The position numbers and the translations under genes were made by a program. The notes under the pieces are model-generated. The model did no database searches, was not told where the DNA came from, and was given only the letters and a program-made list of their open reading frames with translations. This document shows positions 10,169 through 20,454 of a stretch of DNA of 64,000 nucleotides, piece after piece. Where the stretch lies: NCBI GenBank assembly GCA_030581615.1, contig JAKTTT010000048.1:62001-126000 (forward strand). The letters run 5' to 3'. Source of the stretch: Alloascoidea africana. Taxonomy: Eukaryota > Ascomycota > Alloascoideomycetes > Alloascoideales > Alloascoideaceae. The stretch's first letter is position 1, and the number at the start of each line of letters is the position of its first letter.

Positions 10169-11899
10169 TCATCGTGGCTTTCTATCCAATCTTTCGGATC
10201 TGGAATCAAAAGACGACCTGCTAGATTTGGAAGATATGCTTGCTATACTGCTGGAAGAGCTTCTTCTCAACCTTCTGGCATAGTGGGGGTCAACCTGACC
10301 TCGACCAGCATGATGAGCCAAAACTCCTAGGATATCGCTGAGAGATACAACACCAATCAGTCTTCCAGCACGCAGATCAATGTCGTTACTTAGAGATTGA
10401 GGCGGCGGGTTGAACTCGTCGTAGGGCTGAACAATCCACAGTCGATGGGCCTGTGTAGCGACGAGCTTCGCAATGGTTCTCCTTAGCGAGGTGGTAGGGG
10501 TTATATGGAAAATGGGGTAGGAGTCTTTCCCATTCTCTAGACCTCGTGAATTTAGAATAACGGAAATGAAATGTAGACACGGCTGGAATAGATAACGAGA
10601 TTGTGTAGATTTTGTAACATGTTTGACATCGGTGACGGAAATGTTTCCCAACAGGTTGCCTCCGTTATCGACAACAGCAAGGGAAGAGATTCCCTCTGTG
10701 TGCATTTTCAGCAGCGCTTCAATAAGCGGCTGTTCGCCGTTTATGGTGATGACATGCTGTGAGCCAATATTCAAGTCTTTGATTGTTGTTTGGAACAAGG
10801 GTTCAAGAGACTTGAACTTTCCCCTACCATTTTTCCAAATGTATCTGGTTAAGCGTCTCTGGGATAGGATACCGACGATATGTTTCGGGTCGCCATTTTC
10901 TGTGATTGCAATTCTGTGTACACCTTTGCCAAGAGTTTCGACGACTTTCCCCAGAGTTTCGGACTCGGGGTATGTGATAAACGGGTTCTTTGCAGCTAAC
11001 TGGGAGACAAAGCCGACGGGGACAGACCTTCCATTTTGAGCCTCGCTGATCAGGTGGTTTGCCTCGGAGACAGAAGAGACGATATTGCTCTGGATCATGG
11101 ACTGGATGGCGGAGGCCGAAGGAGTGAATTTTCCAAGTAGTAACAGCAAGTAGCCGTTGACATCGGAGTAGTCGAATGTGAGACAGTCAGGGTCGGTTGG
11201 AGATAGAATGACAGGCAAGGAGGTGAGGTTATGGGTTATGAGCTTTTGGAAGCCCTCTTCGACGGTGACGCTGCCATTAATGAAGACCAGTTTTGTTTCT
11301 TCGATGAGCTCTGTCAAGGGGACGTCTTTCCAGTCGGTGATGGAGGTTGAGGCCTGGGTGTTGGTGGAAGCACTGGAGGAAGATCTTGAGAGGCTGGAAG
11401 GGGCGAGCGAGGAGGAGGAAGTGGTGTCACTGGCAGCAGCCGCTTTTTGGGCTCTGGCTGTGGAGGACGAGGACGACGAGGCGGAGGATACGGGTTCGGA
11501 GGACAAGCGCGGCGGAGTCGAAAGCATTTCCACGATCGAGGTAGGCCTGGGAGAGGCAGGAGTGGTTGTTGAGAAGGACCTGGAGGAAGGGAGCAGCAGG
11601 TTGGAGTAGCCTGAGGATGGCTTATGGGGGCCGGCGAAAGCTTGAGATGACGAAGCGGTTTTCGCAGCGACAGGAGCAGTTGCCGTCGTCGCGGAGGAAC
11701 CCTGCGACTTCCTTGTTTCAACTTTGTCTAGGTTTTGCTCTTCAACGGGTGACAGAGGATCTAGAGGCTCTGGGGCAGGGTTGTTCTCCTTGCGCTGATC
11801 GCTGGGGCCCGTGGACACAAACGGGTTGCCTGCGTGGTGGAAGACGTCTTTGGCTGCCGAGGGCTCATCGACGAACGGGTTTGAGTTCGAGTCGCACAT
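10169..11899 (-). CDS. SDS23: Sds23/Sds24-family CBS-domain protein
   Basis: About 576 residues. Sds23/Moc1 proteins carry tandem CBS motifs, inhibit PP2A-type phosphatases and act in cell separation, nutrient response and anaphase-promoting complex function. The N-terminal 200 residues are Ser/Ala-rich and disordered, with NPF motifs (SNSNPFVDEP, GNPFVS). The CBS region begins near WKDVPLTELIEETKLVFING and runs through SVTVEEGFQKLITHNLTSLP, HRIAITENGDPKHIVGILSQ and SLAVVDNGGNLLGNISVTD to VSLSDILGVLAHHAGRGQ; the tail is Ser-rich. The frame continues open 103 codons upstream to an ATG at 12208, but that extension is repeat-derived (RVRVRVRVRV, then a hydrophobic run), so the ATG before CDSNSNPF was chosen. 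Confidence 0.87.
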   Translation of the reverse strand: MCDSNSNPFVDEPSAAKDVFHHAGNPFVSTGPSDQRKENNPAPEPLDPLSPVEEQNLDKVETRKSQGSSATTATAPVAAKTASSSQAFAGPHKPSSGYSNLLLPSSRSFSTTTPASPRPTSIVEMLSTPPRLSSEPVSSASSSSSSTARAQKAAAASDTTSSSSLAPSSLSRSSSSASTNTQASTSITDWKDVPLTELIEETKLVFINGSVTVEEGFQKLITHNLTSLPVILSPTDPDCLTFDYSDVNGYLLLLLGKFTPSASAIQSMIQSNIVSSVSEANHLISEAQNGRSVPVGFVSQLAAKNPFITYPESETLGKVVETLGKGVHRIAITENGDPKHIVGILSQRRLTRYIWKNGRGKFKSLEPLFQTTIKDLNIGSQHVITINGEQPLIEALLKMHTEGISSLAVVDNGGNLLGNISVTDVKHVTKSTQSRYLFQPCLHFISVILNSRGLENGKDSYPIFHITPTTSLRRTIAKLVATQAHRLWIVQPYDEFNPPPQSLSNDIDLRAGRLIGVVSLSDILGVLAHHAGRGQVDPHYARRLRRSSSSSIASISSKSSRSSFDSRSERLDRKPR

Positions 11900-12898
11900 G
11901 CTGGAGGTGGTGGCGGCGTGCTGTGGCGGGAGCAGAGTAGAGCTAGTCCAGTGAGAGGAACGTGGAGAGGCGAGATTGGGTTTGTGTGGAGGAGTGCGAG
12001 ATGCTGAAGAACGAAAAGGCGAAAAAGTGAAAAAGCGAAAAAGCGAAAAAGCGAGAGCGAGCTGGAGCACCAGTGCCAGCACCACCAGCACACGAACACG
12101 AACACGAACACGAACACGAGTCCTCCAGAAGGCTCGCTCACGTTCGCACTGGCCAGAGCCTTGGCGGCCGGCCATGCCAGCGCCAGGCGGGCCGCGAGCT
12201 GGGGCCACGCAGGAGCCACGGGGCCGTTTTCAAGCGGCCTGGCAGCTGTCGGCAGCTCTGGCCAGCTCTCTCTTCAGCCGCGAACGTGTGCCAGACTGGT
12301 CCCTGGTCTCTGGTTCCCGGTCCCCGTGGGTAGCTGGGAACTGCCGACTAAGGCTCGTGTCGCCGGGATGACCAGTTTTAGGCTCCGGGTGTCGTAGGTT
12401 GGTGAAGCTTAACCTAGGTTGGCTCCAGCCGCGATGAGCATGTTGGGCTGGTCCTGCCGTGTCCGCTCTTCTGGCATCTGGAATTAATTCTATCAGATAT
12501 CTTTTCGCCTTTTGCACTTGCTGAGCTATCTCGGCATCAAGCACTATGAGACAATATCTAAAGAAGAAAATGGTGGTACTAACATGAAGATAAGACCCCA
12601 GTATCGGAGACCAAACAGAGACAAGCCCCAGCCATCCCGAACCACGCCTCCCGAGATCTTCTCTTCTGCCTGTTTCCGTCCTTCTAGAAGCATTCCAGAC
12701 CCTCCATCCCCCATCGCCATAGCTCCCCGTTCGCTCTTTGCTCTTCGCAGCTCCAAAAGCCCCGAGTTTCCAGCCCCACCGGGTGTGTATATCTCAAACC
12801 ACAGGCGTACATAAGAGCACACACATATCCACTGTGGAAGTCTCTCCAGTGCTGAATCTGAATCTCAGCACCAGTCCAAATCAACCGATCTAGCCACA
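11900..12898. other. Divergent promoter region SDS23 / KIN17-like
   Basis: About 1 kb, GC-rich next to SDS23. It contains an ACGAAC tandem repeat (12091-12119) and a repeated GCGAAAAA-type stretch (12020-12055). Several overlapping open frames occur on both strands; none has a recognised domain and they are attributed to GC-rich, repeat-rich composition. Confidence 0.45.
12091..12119. repeat. ACGAAC hexamer tandem repeat
   Basis: Roughly five copies of ACGAAC/CACGAA in the leader or promoter of SDS23. On the minus strand it reads as an Arg-Val run in the open frame upstream of the chosen SDS23 start. Likely a slippage-expanded microsatellite. Confidence 0.8.
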
Positions 12899-13762
12899 AT
12901 GGGGAAAGCAGAAGTGGGCACGCCCAAGTACATAGCGAACCAGATGAAGTCAAAGGGCCTTCAGCGACTGCGGTGGTACTGCCAGGTCTGCGAAAAACAG
13001 TGTAGAGACGAAAACGGGTTCAAGTGCCACACACAATCGCCATCCCATCTGAACAAGATGATGCAGCTGGGAGGCAAAAAGGGGAAAGACCAGATTGAAG
13101 AGTATTCTGAGCAATTTTTAAAAGCGTTTGTGTTTCTGTTAAAGACGAGTCATCGCGAGAAGAAAATAAACGCAAACAGATTCTACCAAGAGTACATCCA
13201 AGATAAGCAACATATACACATGAATGCAACAAAATGGACTTCTCTGACCTCTTTTGCCATGCACCTCGGGAACGAAGGAATATGTAAAGTAGAAGAAACC
13301 GAAGAAGATGGCCTATGTATCTCATGGATTGACAACAGTCCAGAGGCCCTGGAAAGGAAAGAGTTTTTAAAGAAGCGAGAGCGTCAGGAAAAGACCGAAG
13401 AACAGCGGCAGGCTAAACTGATACAGCAGGATATCAGACGAGCTCAGGAAACGCTAGCGAACGTGGGCAAAGATAAAGACGGACAAGACTTGGCCAAGGA
13501 CAGGTCTCTGAAACTTGACAAAGATGGAGAGCCGTTAAAACTCAGCTTTGGCAAATCGATCAAAGAAAATGCTCCCAGTAAAACTCCCATCACGAAATCC
13601 AATACAAACGTTTTCAAGATGGCTTTGACCAAACATGGCGTGCCTACAAAATCTGCTCCAAAGAAGAAGCCAGTGAATCTGTTTAAGACGGGACTGAAGA
13701 TCGACGCTCGCAAACGAGGTTTACAAGAACAAGCTGTGACTGTCAAGAAGCAGCGGAATTGA
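12899..13762 (+). CDS. KIN17/Rts2-like zinc-finger protein
   Basis: 287 residues, intronless. It opens with the family signature GKAEVGTPKYIANQMKSKG, then a C2H2 finger (CQVCEKQ, followed by HTQSPSHLNKM, about residues 28-53). Next comes the winged-helix-like Kin17 core (NRFYQEYIQDKQHIHMNATK, WTSLTSFAMHLG, CISWIDNSPEALERKEFLKK). KIN17 proteins bind curved DNA and RNA and join replication, DNA-damage and splicing complexes; S. cerevisiae Rts2 is the short yeast form. The protein ends in a Lys-rich tail without the C-terminal KOW part found in animals, as is usual in yeasts. The start is firm because family similarity begins at the first residues. Confidence 0.88.
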   Translation: MGKAEVGTPKYIANQMKSKGLQRLRWYCQVCEKQCRDENGFKCHTQSPSHLNKMMQLGGKKGKDQIEEYSEQFLKAFVFLLKTSHREKKINANRFYQEYIQDKQHIHMNATKWTSLTSFAMHLGNEGICKVEETEEDGLCISWIDNSPEALERKEFLKKRERQEKTEEQRQAKLIQQDIRRAQETLANVGKDKDGQDLAKDRSLKLDKDGEPLKLSFGKSIKENAPSKTPITKSNTNVFKMALTKHGVPTKSAPKKKPVNLFKTGLKIDARKRGLQEQAVTVKKQRN

Positions 13763-14006
13763 AGGGATTTGGAATGCATAAAAGTAATGTTTTACGATTG
13801 TACTCTATATACATAGACTAATATCATTCATTGGTTTGGGTTTCTGACCATCATCATCGTAAATGGGAAAAATCAAGTCCGTGTGTAAATTTCAGTCCTC
13901 TGAAAAATATGCAAAAGAAAAGTTAACTAAGGTCTCCGGGTGGATGTTTTTCACTGAAGCCAGGCAGAAGTAGAAGAGAAAAAAAAAATCTGCTATTGCT
14001 GGGGAC

Positions 14007-15086
14007 ATGTCTTTCGACAATCAGAAAGAAATCATTCCATATCTCTCCGATTTTTTGGAGAGAAATGGACTTAAAGAGACCAAAAAAGCTTTGAAAAAGG
14101 AGTCTAAAAAGCTGTTTGGTAAAAATGATGGAGAAGAAGAACTGCTATTCAACCTGGAGGCTATATTTTGGTTATGGAAGAATAACAAGACGATGAAGGA
14201 GTTTGAAGAAGAGGCAGCGGATGATTCTGATGACGATAACGATGAAGAAGAAGAAGAAGAAAATTCTTCAGATTCTTCAGATTCAGATTCAGACTCAGAC
14301 TCAGACTCGGACTCAGATTCTTCTGATGCTGAGGAAGAAAAGGCAGATAACGAATCTGATAAACAGTCTTCTAGTGATGACGATGAAAATTCTAGCGATT
14401 CTTCTAATAGTGGGTCTGAAAGTGAAGGAAAAAAGAACTCTGCAAAGGATGATGATGATGATTCTAGTGATTCTGATAGTAGCTCTGATAGCGATAGCGA
14501 TAGCGACAGTGACAGTGACAGCGAATCTGAATCTGAATCTGAGTCCGAGTCCAAATCAGAAGATGAAGAAGATGAAGAAGATGAAGAAACCAGTAAAGAA
14601 GTTTCAAAAAAGAGAGCAAGATCCAGCTCCTCATCATCTTCCTCGTCTTCCGACTCTGATTCCTCTGATTCTGATTCCTCCAGCTCTTCAGATGAGGAAC
14701 CACCCAAAAAGAAGGCGAAACAAGCCACTGGCGCAACCTCACAGGCATCTTCAACAACCTCATCGGTCTCAAGTTCACCTGATACAGACAGCAACGTGAA
14801 CAACACTGTTACAAAAGTGTCAATACCTGCAACACAAGAGGAATTAAGACCAGGCCAAAGACGCCATTTTTCACGTATAGACAGGTCAAAAATATCGTTT
14901 GAAGACCACACACTTATGGATAACACTTATAAAGGCGCTGCTGGAAATTGGGGTCAACTTGCAAATGAAAAATTATTACAGGTTCGAGGTAAAAACTTTA
15001 CCAAAGCCAAAAACAAGATGAAAAGGGGATCTTACAGGGGCGGAACTATCACCATGGCCAGTGGGAGTTACAAGTTTCAAGATTAG
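14007..15086 (+). CDS. SRP40: Srp40/Nopp140-like nucleolar phosphoprotein
   Basis: 359 residues. The N-terminus (about residues 1-60) is a LisH-like helical module (EIIPYLSDFLERNGLKETKK). Residues about 70-250 are almost entirely Ser/Asp/Glu blocks with Lys spacers, matching CK2-phosphorylated repeats. The C-terminal 80 residues carry the conserved Srp40 C-terminal domain (FSRIDRSKISFEDHTLMDN, GAAGNWGQLANEKLLQVRGK, SGSYKFQD). Nopp140/Srp40 chaperones box C/D and H/ACA snoRNPs between nucleolus and Cajal-like bodies. The acidic Ser repeats also leave the other strand and frame open, so shadow frames there are not genes. Confidence 0.92.
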   Translation: MSFDNQKEIIPYLSDFLERNGLKETKKALKKESKKLFGKNDGEEELLFNLEAIFWLWKNNKTMKEFEEEAADDSDDDNDEEEEEENSSDSSDSDSDSDSDSDSDSSDAEEEKADNESDKQSSSDDDENSSDSSNSGSESEGKKNSAKDDDDDSSDSDSSSDSDSDSDSDSDSESESESESESKSEDEEDEEDEETSKEVSKKRARSSSSSSSSSSDSDSSDSDSSSSSDEEPPKKKAKQATGATSQASSTTSSVSSSPDTDSNVNNTVTKVSIPATQEELRPGQRRHFSRIDRSKISFEDHTLMDNTYKGAAGNWGQLANEKLLQVRGKNFTKAKNKMKRGSYRGGTITMASGSYKFQD

Positions 15087-15608
15087 AAACATGATAGAGA
15101 GAGGCGGCATATTTGTAAAGAAATTTCATTCTAATTTGTTTTGTTGCCATTAACTAGCCTTATCTTCATAATTAATACATAGGTATCTGATGGTCAAAGC
15201 AAATAGACAAGTTCTTCTATATCTTTAAATATACTACTGACAAGACATGTATAACCTGTTTTTTGGCGTTACTAGTTATAGTGACAGCATTTCTTGGTTG
15301 ATTATTATATGAATAATGACAAAAAAACATTTATACAACACAAAATAAAAGAAAATATAAAAATGTAAGAGTAGACATCGGGAGTTAGGGACAGGGCCAG
15401 GGGATGATGAAGAAAGCTAATATAGATGCCATGAAGGTGGGTAAGAGCGCGTGTGTAACTATATAAAAAATAGTAACCTGGATTGTTTTCATATCTCAGT
15501 AGAATATGCAGAATTTTCAGATTTTGCATTTATATTCTTTCTTTCATTTATCGATTGATTGTATTTTTTTGTTTGTTTTTTTCATCTCGTGGATATATTC
15601 TCATTCAT
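15087..15608. other. Convergent 3' region SRP40 / TPD3
   Basis: About 520 bp of AT-rich DNA between convergent stops, with T-rich and A-rich tracts suited to polyadenylation. No gene or RNA feature seen. Confidence 0.5.
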
Positions 15609-18197
15609 TCATTCGTGTTGACTCCCATCCATCTCTACATCACTGGTAGACGCCAATCCATTTGTTGCGTCCTCCATAACCACATTGTTCGGACTATTTG
15701 CATTCCCACCGTTTCCCTCATCCGAAACTCCAACCGATTCTCCTCCCAACTTGTCAACTTTTAAAAGATTGTTGTTATTATTGTTATCTTCAGCACTGTT
15801 CACATCTTTTTCAGGTTGGTAACTCCGGTTATCGTTCAACGAATTCACAATCGCAATGTTTATGTTGGTATAACCGGCGTCGTGTAGCAGACCTTCAATC
15901 CCTTTTAGGGCCTTGGAGCTAAAGTAGCGTACGTCAATGTCCTTCTCAAGTTCCAATTTTTGTAAATTTGGAATTAGATGCGACAAAATCAGTTGTCGTG
16001 CAGCTTCTTTTTTCTCTTGTCGACCAGGCTCTGGTGTTCTTTCGGAAAGACTTAACAACACTTTTGCCAGTGCTTCATAAGATCTCGCAACGTTGAATTT
16101 TATATTTGGAACCTTGTCATCGAGCAACTGGTCGATAAAGGACATGATTGATCCTTTTACCAAATATTCACTCTCCTCCAAACTTTTTTCATCTTTGATA
16201 TCCCCTAGAGAAAGAGCCAGCTCTTTGACTGCACTTAAACTCGTCAGTCTATAGATGAAATTTGGGTTGTGTCCAGATTGAATAATTGGCAGAATAATCT
16301 CATTCTTTGACCACTCGGAACCAAACAGAACAGTCAGCTTTGTAAGGTTATGTATAGCAGCGTTCCTAATAGTGAAAACCGAATCCCATAGCCAGTTCAT
16401 ACATAGATCTCCAAGCTCCTTGTCGAAGAAAGAAGGACCCAGTTGCTCTGCAAGGGGAGACATTTGGTTGATAATTGCCAACCTGACTCTCCATTGTTTA
16501 TCCATGGCCAGTTCGGTTATAGCTGGGAGCAACGACTCGGAGAGCATGTCGATGCCGATAGCGTCATTGATGACCTTCAACTTTGAGATCACGTTAAGCC
16601 GAACGTCGGGGTATTCATCTCGAAGCATGTCCAAGAAAATGGGTAGCAGGTATTCTGTAGTAGGTTCTTTCCCCAAAACTGGACACATGTTCCCGATCTC
16701 GAGTGCAAGAGCAGTTCGGACATGTTCTGAAATGTCTTTTGAAAGCTCATTAACGTTTGGAATGATTGTATTGATAATTACCGCTTTCTCCTTATCGCCC
16801 TTTGACAGCTTGCAAAATTTTGGGAGTTGTTTTGAGATGGCTGTGCGAACCTCCGCCTCGGTGTCCCTCATGAGGCCAATTAGCGGGGGTATGAATTTTG
16901 AAAACATGTCTTCGCTCTCGAGAGCCAAGGCTAATTGGGCGAATCTGTCTGCAACCTGGAAACGAACTCTCCAGCTCTTATCTGTGGCTAAAGATTGGAC
17001 AAAAACCGTAAGCTCTGCATTGAACTGGGAGTTTTTGTTTGTCTTTAGAGATTCGGCAATCGCGATTAAAACCTCGACAGAAAGTGATCTGACCGAGTCC
17101 TGTTCGTCGGTTGCTTGAGACTCGAACATTTGAAAAATCTTGTCTTCCAGTCTGATTTCGGGTAACTGTTTGATGATTTTGGGCAAGTTTGCAGTGACTG
17201 CTCTTCTAACAATGGGCGCTTCATACTGGGTAAGTTCAGAGTAAATGTTGAGCAGATGGGCCTTGAGTTCTGGAGAAACGACGGTTATACAGGGAGCGAA
17301 AAGGCCAGTGGCAGCCACACGGCTGGAAAACCAGCCAGCAGAAGCAAGCCGTTCAATAAGAGGGATTATATGGGCCTCAACCTGATCTTTATTCAGCTGG
17401 GAAGTGATTTTGTTGATCGAATCGACAGCCTTGTCTCGGACAAGAGGCTCTTCAATTGCCGAAAGTGACTCCAAGCAGGGGATGAGAACAGGAACGTAGT
17501 CGGGGCCTCCAACGAAGGGTACAAAGGCACCCAGCTGTCCAGCCAACACTGAAAATACTTCATCCTCATCGTCCTCAGTGACATCTACGTAAAGAATGTT
17601 TGGTTTAGTCTTGCGAAATTTATAATATTTTTCAAGGAGGGAGGAGGAAGAACCAAGGCGATCCCTTGGGGGTATCAACATGAACAACAACAACAAAACA
17701 AAACACAAACGTACCTTCAAGGAAAGGAATCAGTTCGCGACGAGTCCGTTCAGGACCCAAAGCAATCGCGATGGTGGATACCCGTTCCATGGCACTTATC
17801 CTATTTGCAACATCTTCATGCTGTTTCCATCACAAGAATGAGCATGTTCGCTCTTCCTCCTCTCTTCCCAATGTTGTTTATCCCATTGCTCTGGGACGAA
17901 AGTCGGGCGCATTGCCAGAGAGGACAAGCCAGACCAAGAACACTGGATCCGAGCCAACGTGTTCTGCCACTTTGGCGGCTCTGCCAAAGCACATGCTCCC
18001 AGAAGCAATGGGAACGGGTCGAGAGCGAGCAAGAGAGAGAGGCCCATGGCAGTGGGGTTAGTTTGTCATGATCTCTGGCCGGGAAACGCCAAACACAGGA
18101 CACACGAACGTACCTTGAGCTCATCCATGAGCAGCGCGAGCGGGAAAAGCTCCTCGGACGGCTCTACTGTTTCGGGAGCGGTCTGGATATCCGTCAT
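15609..18197 (-). CDS. TPD3: PP2A regulatory A (scaffold) subunit, three exons
   Basis: Exons on the minus strand: 18114-18197, 17715-17820 and 15609-17584, joining to 721 residues. Both 5' sites are GTACGT. The joins give MTDIQTAPE...LLMDELK / HEDVANRISAMERVSTIAIA LGPERTRRELIPFLE / DVTEDDEDEVFSVL, matching the PR65/Tpd3 N-terminus. About 15 HEAT repeats follow, including the typical DKSWRVRFQVADRF, DSVRSLSVEVL and DKQWRVRLAIINQM intra-repeat ridges that bind catalytic and B subunits. The C-terminal ~100 residues past the last HEAT repeat form an acidic Asn-rich tail (an NNNNNN run) not present in animal PR65. The frame of exon 3 stays open into intron 2, so an intronless call would give a false MKVRLCFVLLLL start. 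Confidence 0.93.
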
Positions 18198-18360
18198 CGT
18201 GGTGGTTGGGGAGGGAGAGAGGAAACAGCGGTGGTCTCCAGGAGAGGTGTGAGGGCGGGTGTCCGGGTGTATGGCTAAAGGCCAGGTTTACTTTGCACTT
18301 CTCGCACTTACAAGTCTAAGAATTCGCTTGCACTTTCACTTTCATTTCCATTGCGCTCTG

Positions 18361-20025
18361 CTACAAGTACGTCACCCTATACGCTGCCGCCCGGGGCCGG
18401 TGGGCGCCGATCGCAATGGCGTTCAGCGAGTATTTGTCCAGCAGGCCCTTCATGAACTCCCCGTGCCGGAACATGACAAACGACGCGATGAACGCGAGAA
18501 CCCCCATCTGCTTCGCCAGCATGGAGAGCGTCGAGGTGCCTTTCCGTTTCAGCAGGCCCACCATTTCAAACAGCTTGGTGAAGAAGGTGAACACGGGGTT
18601 GCCTCCGCCTGTGCCGCGTTTGGTCCTTCGGCGCCTTGCACGGAGCACCTCGGTCTCGAACCCGCTGCTGCTGTCGTACGTAGTGTCAAAGTGAGAGTCC
18701 TGTTGGTTTCGTCTCGCGCGATGAGGCTTGGGCAGCGGTTGTGGTTGCAGTTGCTGCTGCTCAGGTTGAGGCTGAGGCTGAGGCTGATGCTGGTACTGAT
18801 ACTGATGCTGTGCTGCTTGAGGATTGTAGTCATTTGGTGGAAATCTGCCCGTTCCCCGGTTGTAGTTCTGAGGCTGCCACGGCGTGTGAAATCTGTCTCT
18901 TTCCTGATCGTGGGAGTAGTATTGCGATGACAGCTGCTGTTCTTCTGGGCTCCGGCTATGCAGAAAGCTATCTCCCCTGGCCACGGTTGTGATAGACGGA
19001 CGCTGGAATGGCGTTTGTAACTGTTGAGGGAAAGGCTGCTGGAAGGGTGCCTGGTCGTTATAAACATGGGACTTGGAGACCTGGCTGAACTGTCCAGGAC
19101 CAGAACTCGATCGGGCCTCGTTTCTTTGCATCTCTTTCTCCTTCTCTTTTTGCAGCTGTAGTTGCTCCTGTTGCTCTTTTTGCTGTTGTTGCTGTCGCTC
19201 TGTTTTCAACTTGCTCAAAGTAGAGAAATACCGGTCCTTGTCCCCATCACTTAGATACTGGCTTTCCTGGACATATTCAAAAGCCTCTTCCCAAGCATCC
19301 AAACGGGGCAGCACATGCAAAACGTACTGTTCAATAAGCTTTGAATACTTCCCCAGAGCTCGGTCGTCTAGGTTGAAAACTTGGATCGAAGACAAGTACT
19401 CGCAAAGCCTCTGTTTCGTCACGCGGTTTTGGGAATCGCAATATTTGCCTTCAAGAAGTACAATAGCCAGGGCGATTTCTGGATGGATGTAGCCCATGCC
19501 TCCACAAACGAAACTAAGCTGGTCCCAAAGCTCGTTATTTGTGATTCTGGAGACGAGATCAAGCCGGTCGGGACGGGACCAAATGTCTGGTGATACGGGG
19601 TCCGTGCCTGGCTTCTCTGTGCCTTTGCCAGCAGCCCCAGTAGCTCCAACATGTTTATCTGATTCCACAGAGTACTTAGCTGCAATCTCAAGCAGGGCAA
19701 AGTATAGAGCCCATAACTTTAACCAAACCTTAAGTTGGATCTCTTCCGCTGAGTAGTATAGTGGAGCATACTCGAGAATCGGAACCAGGGTATTCCAGGA
19801 CTGAACAAACTTTTGGTTCACAAACAGACGGGCAGCACTGTTGTAGCTCTTTTCGGTTATTTGCTCCTTTGTCGCGTATTTTGAAGCTCTGGATGTGACC
19901 ATGGAGTAGGAAGATGACCGTACTGGTTTGTTGGTGTTGGCTTTCCCCACAGAAACCACGGCCTCCTGGGAGGTCTTCGCCGTGTATCCCGAGTCCGAAC
20001 TGTCAGCAAGAGCAGCCGAGCTCAT
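18361..20025 (-). CDS. PEX26: Pex26/Pex15-like tail-anchored peroxisomal membrane protein
   Basis: 554 residues, intronless. The N-terminal half resembles filamentous-fungal PEX26: a helical repeat (NSAARLFVNQKFVQSWNTLV, LKVWLKLWALYFALLEIAA) and the signature YVLHVLPRLDAWEEAFEYVQ (about residues 230-250). Then come Gln-rich coiled and disordered stretches and, near the end, one hydrophobic helix (LSMLAKQMGVLAFIASFVMF, about residues 490-515) preceded by basic residues (RARRRRTKRG), fitting a tail anchor. Pex26/Pex15 docks the Pex1-Pex6 AAA complex that recycles Pex5. Unusually, about 35 residues follow the helix, longer than a normal tail-anchor end. Divergent from the permease gene. The Gln-Pro repeats reflect CAG/CTG-type slippage. 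Confidence 0.72.
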   Translation of the reverse strand: MSSAALADSSDSGYTAKTSQEAVVSVGKANTNKPVRSSSYSMVTSRASKYATKEQITEKSYNSAARLFVNQKFVQSWNTLVPILEYAPLYYSAEEIQLKVWLKLWALYFALLEIAAKYSVESDKHVGATGAAGKGTEKPGTDPVSPDIWSRPDRLDLVSRITNNELWDQLSFVCGGMGYIHPEIALAIVLLEGKYCDSQNRVTKQRLCEYLSSIQVFNLDDRALGKYSKLIEQYVLHVLPRLDAWEEAFEYVQESQYLSDGDKDRYFSTLSKLKTERQQQQQKEQQEQLQLQKEKEKEMQRNEARSSSGPGQFSQVSKSHVYNDQAPFQQPFPQQLQTPFQRPSITTVARGDSFLHSRSPEEQQLSSQYYSHDQERDRFHTPWQPQNYNRGTGRFPPNDYNPQAAQHQYQYQHQPQPQPQPEQQQLQPQPLPKPHRARRNQQDSHFDTTYDSSSGFETEVLRARRRRTKRGTGGGNPVFTFFTKLFEMVGLLKRKGTSTLSMLAKQMGVLAFIASFVMFRHGEFMKGLLDKYSLNAIAIGAHRPRAAAYRVTYL

Positions 20026-20119
20026 CTTGAAGCTTTAGATATCCCACACAAGAAGAGAAAGGGAGTTGGCGAGCTGGACCGCTGGGGCTGGCGAGAGGGC
20101 AGGGTAACGTGTAATTCCT

Positions 20120-20120
<1 letters not shown>

Positions 20121-20151
<31 letters not shown>

Positions 20152-20152
20152 C
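20121..20152. repeat. (GCCA)8 microsatellite
   Basis: Eight uninterrupted GCCA units between the divergent PEX26 and permease genes. Confidence 0.95.
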
Positions 20153-20335
20153 TGTTCTTTTACGGGGGAAACATCGAGCTGATCAAGAGGACTAAAGATC
20201 GAGTGCCGAGTGCCCAGGGACTGAAGATCCAGGACGGTAGAGCTTCCCCCAGAGTCCACGAGCTCTCTCTCATGAAGCTCCACCATAGGCTTTTCCTTCT
20301 GGCCCGCAAAGCCTATTCGCGCATGTCACGTGAGA

Positions 20336-20343
20336 TGGGGGCA
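20336..20343. promoter_or_regulatory. TCACGTGA palindrome (Cbf1-type E-box)
   Basis: A perfect 8-bp palindrome with CACGTG core, 112 bp upstream of the chosen permease ATG. In yeasts, Cbf1 with Met4/Met28 binds TCACGTGA in sulphur amino-acid genes, which fits a methionine permease. Confidence 0.5.
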
Positions 20344-20454
20344 TGGGAAAAATGACACATTGGCGAGGGAGTTAAAAAGACGGTCTGGTCCTTGTTTCCT
20401 CTCCTTTTTCTGTTTTGTGATTGCCATTGTTGTGTCGGTTACGGCTTCGCTTCT

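Larger units (their letters stand above)
20026..20454. other. Divergent promoter region PEX26 / methionine permease
   Basis: About 430 bp holding a GCCA tandem repeat (20121-20152) and a TCACGTGA palindrome (20336-20343). The open frame of the permease extends through the last 63 bases to an ATG at 20392, judged to be leader. Confidence 0.5.

Noticed and set aside
14021-14926. 301-codon frame antisense to SRP40
   Set aside because: An antisense shadow of the Ser/Asp/Glu repeats, whose codons lack stops on the other strand.
20392-20454. Upstream ATG of the permease frame
   Set aside because: The 21-residue extension is Cys/Phe-rich and unlike permease N-termini; the ATG at 20455 starts a typical polar tail.
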